Made by a program: the position numbers and the translations under genes
Shown here: positions 60,201-64,000 of the stretch, piece by piece
Layout: every line of letters starts with the position of its first letter
How positions within the stretch are numbered: the first letter of the stretch is position 1
The notes under the pieces: model-generated
What the model saw: the letters and a program-made list of their open reading frames with translations, nothing else
Database searches by the model: none
Told to the model about the DNA's origin: nothing
NCBI GenBank assembly: GCA_019055375.1
Contig: JAHQIW010003849.1
Location: forward strand, 1 to 64,000
Direction: 5' to 3'
Length of the DNA stretch: 64,000 nt
DNA from: Parelaphostrongylus tenuis
Lineage: Eukaryota; Nematoda; Chromadorea; Rhabditida; Metastrongylidae

Positions 60201-62430
60201 ATGAATGGACAATTTTGGCAACTTTAGGATAGAAAAGAAACATTCAGGCAAGCATTTTCAAGCCGTAGTCGCTTTTAAACCGTCATAAATGATCTCTTCC
60301 TTTTGAACCTCGTCAGTGTTTTTTTCCAAACAAATCAATCAAATCAATCCAACCAAATGTCGTTTGCTGAACAGGAACTTTCCATAGGAGTGTTAGTAGT
60401 CATTCGAAAGCTTGAATCTCTGTCTAAAGGACCACGTGGAAGGTTCTTCAACACACCCTTTTGAACGCTTCAAAATTCAAAATACTATTGTGTTTCACGC
60501 TGCCACGTGTTGTTTTTCTCTTATCTCGTCATATTTCGCTGGACAAAACTCCTTTCTAGGGTACTAGTATTTAATCAATAACACAAGTTCCAAAGAATCA
60601 TGTATTTGCTTTTGGATTAGCTCTTTTGATAGCGCTGCAGGAGGAAGAAAATATTTGTGTTTTACACCGTGCCGGACAGAGCTCTTTCTTTAGACTATTA
60701 ATAGTCATTCGTTATCGAAAGTTTTAATGATTTCAACGATGTGGCTATTTCCTAAAAATATCGTCAATTGGAAAAACAAGACCGAGTTCTATATTTTTGG
60801 CAACCTAGTTTGCCGGTTAGGCCATGGGTCGGGAGTAAGCTGATCAATGCTTGGACCGTTGGATATGTGGGATGCAATTTGTTATTCAATTGTATACTTT
60901 CATCCGCTTTGAAGCGAACACCATGTAAGAGGATGACCCAGATACTACGAAAGTTCCTCTACACGTTAATATGCTTTTCGTGCTTCCAGCGAACTATACG
61001 CATAACAAAATGAAAGCTACGGAGTGTGTGAAACATAGATTTACCTTGAATTTTACAGCGTTATAAAAGGGTCTTGTCAAAAACCGGCCATGTGGGCTCT
61101 AGCCAGGTATTTAAGCTTTCGAATGTGTACCAACACTCTTATGGAAAGTTCCTATTCAGCGAATGAGATTGCTTTTTCGTTTGTGGCCGTTTAAGATACA
61201 AGAACCTAGAAGTCAGATCATAGCACAAACATTTCATTTTTTTCCATTATCATCATAACAAGGCAAGAATGCTAATACTATAACAGTTTCTCACTGAAAG
61301 GAAGTGCATCTTCTCCTCTCTAATTTTTCCATAAGCGTATAGAGAAAGAGAGAGGGAGAAGGAGGGAGTGAGAGAGATGGAGAGAGAGGGATGGGGAAGG
61401 AGGGAGAGAGAACGAGAGAAAGAAAAGGAGAGAGAACAGAGCCACAATTTGAAGCCAGCGCAAGCACGGTAAATAGATCGTTCTGATATCGATGAATTGA
61501 CAAACATCTCAGAAATCCGTACAGAAATTGTCCGAAAAGTTAATTATCCAATTCGGTTGACTCATGCTGGGTTTGCACTTATTTCCAGATACTCCTCATC
61601 TAAGGTAACCCAACATATAATCAAACAAGCAGACATTAACACTCATCACTAACCTCTGTCATTTCAAGTGCTCCTTGATAAGCCCTTGGTTCAGGTCCGC
61701 TCAGCTGCTTTGATTCAGAATCACATACCTTCGCTAGGAGAGCAGTAAGAACGTTATGTACTACGAGTTCATCTTCAGTGTTCAAAGTCTACAAAGGAGC
61801 TGATTTTTATTGGAAAAACCTCGATCAAAGAAATTTATAAAACTCTTCATTTCAGCAAATTTTGCATCAACTGAAATCAGAAAGGCCCTTTCATTTCTCA
61901 ATATGTTTACCTCTCATCTCGAAAATGATATCTCATGTTTGAGAGCCCAACTGAAGCATACTCTAGACTGGACAAACCCAGACTACTCAGGAAGTGTTCC
62001 AGAGTTCAAACCAATAAAAAGCTGTTATAAATTGAACAGTCAATTTCACAGACTTAGCTGACACCGAATTAACCCTTTCGGGACAGTGAACCCACGACAC
62101 TTACATCTCTACCTAACAACTCTGAACTGTCGGCTTCACCTCCTTTGCATCTGTATCCCCCAGCGTCCTGCGTCTGGCAAGCTGGGGATAGAGATACAGT
62201 GGAGGTGGAGCAAACCGTCCAGAGTTGCCAGTTAGAGATGCACAGACCGTGGGCCCACGGTTCAAAGGGTTAATAAGCCGGAACACGAAAAAAACTAATG
62301 ACAAAGAAATGGGTCCGTTTGTATCCAAGGAACTAACAACATCTGCAGGGTGACCATCACTGGCGTTCGCTGAGCATTCTTCCACTTCTGTGAACTTAGT
62401 TCCAGACGTTCCTGCAGGACATAAATCCAT
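51168..62430 (-). CDS. WRAP53: WRAP53/TCAB1 homologue, WD40 Cajal-body RNA scaffold, 14 exons
   Basis: WRAP53 binds CAB-box RNAs, including telomerase RNA in animals, and takes them to Cajal bodies in the nucleus; WD40 propeller fold. Coding exons in order: 62338-62430, 61654-61788, 60034-60159, 59103-59248, 58145-58361, 57687-57782, 56304-56390, 56052-56222, 55030-55162, 54721-54834, 52577-52695, 51865-51968, 51488-51607, 51168-51345. Every phase matches its neighbour; the product is 612 residues. Residues 272-612 follow the family: CRFSPSGSYIGTTSADN, ATTAKHHPIHLW, then NHL/DELTAA across exons 8-9, GGYNSCIRIWNTDHPGR, SIISCIAMN with AAGSYDGN, NAISCYDMR with TTNQR, FSGTSEGDLVVFD, and the terminal CTGERVFP and LQLWCF. 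The 271-residue N-terminus is lysine/glutamate- and serine-rich and not recognised; human WRAP53 also has a variable N-terminus. Exon 1 to 6 boundaries rest on phase and splice sites only. Confidence 0.9.
51620..51690. repeat. AT microsatellite in WRAP53 intron 12
   Basis: Runs of aaataaat and tatatata next to the exon 13 acceptor; on the minus strand they form its long T/A-rich tract. Confidence 0.7.
52134..52405. mobile_element. TTAA-flanked MITE in WRAP53 intron 11
   Basis: Ends are ttaaccctttcacaaccgtc on the left and tgctcgtgaaagggttaa on the right, so TTAA followed by an inverted CCCTTTCAC. TTAA target sites with CCC-starting ends are typical of piggyBac-type elements. About 270 bp, no coding sequence. 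Confidence 0.6.
53099..53290 (+). mobile_element. RTE fragment in WRAP53 intron 10
   Basis: Matches the part of RTE after the reverse transcriptase palm (RTKNIRLRAHLF, then ETW and a VIASAVERSMLGVS-like stretch) on the strand opposite to the gene. Both ends are truncated. A scrap of hairpin MITE family 3 follows at 53,310-53,400 (gcttagccgagctactactg-like). Confidence 0.75.
55250..55350 (-). repeat. possible tRNA-like SINE head in WRAP53 intron 8
   Basis: Minus strand: gtgttgttagcacaggccct followed, about 35 bp on, by gggctcaactcctgc, giving A- and B-box-like spacing. Single copy in the window and degenerate. Confidence 0.3.
57171..57252. repeat. TA microsatellite in WRAP53 intron 6
   Basis: Long (ta)n tract with short interruptions; likely to vary in length and to be assembled poorly. 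Confidence 0.8.
58735..58998 (-). repeat. tRNA-derived SINE, family 3 (WRAP53 intron 4)
   Basis: On the minus strand the head is gtggcgcagtagttagaggt (A box) and the B box is GGTTCGATCTC, with tRNA-like spacing. The body contains gactgaatgcacatctggcc. The tail side ends aaagctctcggcgttgat. Related copies at 59,510-59,778 and 62,470-62,730. It lies in the same orientation as the gene. Confidence 0.7.
59510..59778 (-). repeat. tRNA-derived SINE, family 3 (WRAP53 intron 3)
   Basis: Head cgtgcggtgcagtcgttaga and tail side ctctcggcgttgatttgat as in the copy at 58,735. The B box has decayed (gatcgaattattgacc on the plus strand), so this is an older copy. Confidence 0.65.
60328..61186. mobile_element. 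terminal-inverted-repeat transposon in WRAP53 intron 2
   Basis: Same family as 17,580-18,444. Left part has aactttccataggagtgtta and cattcgaaagctt; right part has aagctttcgaatgtgtacca and ends cagcgaatgagattgctttt followed by cgtttg. Non-coding. Confidence 0.65.
61338..61440 (+). repeat. polypurine GA-rich tract in WRAP53 intron 2
   Basis: About 100 bp of nearly pure purine on the plus strand (gagagggagaaggagggagt and similar). On the gene's transcribed strand this gives a CU-rich stretch in the intron. Confidence 0.8.
62072..62274. mobile_element. TTAA-flanked MITE in WRAP53 intron 1
   Basis: Begins ttaaccctttcgggacagtg and ends ggcccacggttcaaagggttaa in part, so TTAA plus inverted CCCTTT as at 52,134. 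The interior is more G+C-rich, with facing words (gtatccccagcgtcct-like against ggggatagagatac). Confidence 0.6.
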
Positions 62431-62448
62431 GAAGGATTGTGTCAACCT
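62431..62448 (-). promoter_or_regulatory. WRAP53: acceptor just upstream of the WRAP53 start codon, possible spliced-leader site
   Basis: A strong acttttttcag acceptor ends at 62,447; the first in-frame ATG follows 16 bases later at 62,430. Nematode messages commonly receive a spliced leader at such a site. An alternative is an ordinary intron with an unseen upstream exon, since the frame is open back to the acceptor. Confidence 0.45.
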
Positions 62449-62469
62449 GAAAAAAGTAAAGACAAAGAA

Positions 62470-62730
62470 TAGAGTTCTCTGCGTTGATCAGTCTCAATCG
62501 GATACTCCATGCATTCGACTTCATCAGGCATCGCTGGAGATAACTGAATGCATATCTGGTCTTCACAATGACATGCATTGGTCGTCTCTACGGATGTATC
62601 AAGTCAGTGCTGCTATCCACCCACGCAAGTCTGGTACAACTCACCGGCCTCATAGGGATGAAAAGCTTGGTGAGCGCGGTGTCGGAGATCGAACCATCGA
62701 CCACGCGCGTATCGCAGCCACATCCAACAC
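62470..62730 (-). repeat. tRNA-derived SINE, family 3 (upstream of WRAP53)
   Basis: Same family as 58,735 and 59,510. The minus strand shows a B box GGTTCGATCTC near 62,690 and the plus strand ends gttctctgcgttgatcagtc at the tail side. It lies within the likely promoter/outron region of WRAP53. Confidence 0.6.
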
Positions 62731-63009
62731 ATACGTCTACATCCACCACTTTCTCGCAGCCATTACTCCGGGTTACTGCACTGCTTGCGAAATCCTTGTT
62801 AGTGCCTACCTTACCTAGTCGCCACCTGATTTCTCTTCAAAATGATTATGAGCTGAATCTCAGGTACATTCGTGGCTGCATAAATGAAATCCAAGCTGCC
62901 AAGATAAGTAGTCGGGGAGATCCGGCAACTACAGTCTTATCGCTTCTTGAATACGCTCCATATCCATTTTGTCAAAAATATCCTTAACCGGGTAGTTTTT
63001 GGTTTCAAG

Positions 63010-64000
63010 GGAACAAATGAGTATTCGACCTCATTCGATGTACAAAAATTTTTCTTAGGGTGTTAGTAATCACTCGGAAGCTTGAATCTCTGGCTAGTGC
63101 GGTACTTGGCCGATTCTCGGTAAGACCCTTTTATAACGCTGTAAAGTCCAATATAAAATTATGCTTCACACGCGCAAATTTCTCGTCAGAGAGAGCATTT
63201 TAGACCACTGGAAACCACTCGATAGCGTAAATCTTAGTGATTCCAAAGATGTGCTTATTTTCCGGAAAGACCGTTTCTCTGCAGGAAGCGCAGCAAGGAA
63301 ATAATATAAAAGTCACATACGCCGGCACGGGGATTTTGGCTATTCTATGGGATGGGGATGGATGAAAAATCACTTGGCGTAATCGAACGCGCAGTCGAAA
63401 GGTCGATGCTAGGAGTATCCCGTATCTCGCAAATGAGAGAAAGGATCCGAAGTTCCGACCTACGTCAACGATCGAAAATCAGAGACGCCGTTCTACACGC
63501 CAGGATATCGAAAATATGGTGGGCCGGACACGCGATGCGCCTCAATGACAACCGATGGACGAGAGCCGTTACCGACTGGATTCCTCGGGACGTCAAGCGC
63601 CTAAAGGAAGACCACTGACCCGTTGGTCCGATTTCTTCACGAAAGCGATAGAAGAAAGATATGATGCTCAGCGGATCCCTAGAGCGAGTAGGACCCACTG
63701 GGCTACTCTTGCATGCGATAGGGAATAATGAAAGAGCTGCTGGTACCCGCTCGGATCACTCGACGATGAACGGAACGACAGGTGATACAGGTGATGGGGT
63801 GGAAGGAGCTGGGCCCAGAGCAGATATGGCTGTTTCAACACGCCGCTCGACCGAATGGTCCCTCTGATATTATAAGATTTTTATCTACACGTTCATGCCC
63901 ATTTTTTCGTGTCTCAAGTGAAGCAGTACTCAAATTGTAGGCCGATGTGAAACAAAATTCGATCTTGAATTTTACAGCTTCATATAAAGATCTTATCAGA
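63010..64000. mobile_element. terminal-inverted-repeat transposon, split by RTE and cut by the window end
   Basis: Left end gaacaaatgagtattcgacc followed by tcattcgatg, as in the 17.6-kb and 60.3-kb relatives. The interior continues to about 63,350 and resumes after the RTE at about 63,850 (atctacacgttcatgcccat, compare 60,957). The right terminal repeat lies outside the window. Confidence 0.65.
63350..63800 (+). mobile_element. RTE 3' end nested in the transposon
   Basis: Starts within the C-terminal region (DEKSLGVIERAVERSMLGVS) and runs through RWTRAVTDWIPRDVKR to a frame break at KRLKEDH (one-base loss versus 35,720). It ends in acaggtgatacaggtgat at 63,797. A gatggggatgg / gatggggtgg pair flanks it as possible target-site duplication. 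Confidence 0.85.

Overview
The window is eukaryotic and looks like a strongylid (hookworm-type) nematode. Coding sequence is split into exons of about 90 to 220 bp with TTTCAG-like acceptors. Most of the DNA is AT-rich interspersed repeat. RTE-type non-LTR retrotransposons with (acaggtgat)n tails, mariner remnants, tRNA-derived SINEs and many short inverted-repeat elements are present. One intact exon of a CAP/SCP (ASP-like) secreted protein is also present, a family greatly expanded in hookworms. The genus cannot be fixed from sequence alone.

Right third (51.2-62.4 kb, minus strand): the one complete gene, a 14-exon homologue of WRAP53/TCAB1, the WD40 scaffold that brings Cajal-body RNAs and telomerase RNA to their site of action. 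All exon phases join consistently into a 612-residue protein: about 271 unrecognised N-terminal residues, then the WD40 body. Its introns hold SINEs, TTAA-flanked inverted-repeat elements, an RTE scrap and simple repeats.

Left two thirds: dominated by a low-copy repeat unit of about 10 kb. Copy A (1.53-12.28 kb) and copy B (19.5-31.0 kb) are direct. Copy C (40.6-50.05 kb) is inverted and very close to A, so A and C form a 10.7/9.4-kb inverted pair around a 28-kb spacer. D (38.3-40.5 kb) is a diverged partial copy in A orientation. A and C share a tRNA-derived SINE and a 1.6-kb segment that B lacks. B carries its own RTE insertion with a target-site duplication and an extra 1.3-kb insert. Right of A and of B lies a decayed piece of the WRAP53 3' end (exon 12, 13 and probably 14 homologues with intron). 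In A the exon 12-13 block is flipped relative to B, apparently between short inverted repeats.

Between the copies (12.6-19.5 and 32.9-38.3 kb): the orphan CAP exon, a frameshifted RTE copy, an 0.86-kb terminal-inverted-repeat transposon, a possible 3' exon of unknown function, an RTE copy with an open frame but a broken FADD motif, and two head-to-head mariner fragments. The right edge (63.0-64.0 kb) is another terminal-inverted-repeat element with a nested RTE tail.

No bacterial operon, CRISPR array or rRNA gene was seen. Apart from WRAP53, most coding traces are single exons or relics.
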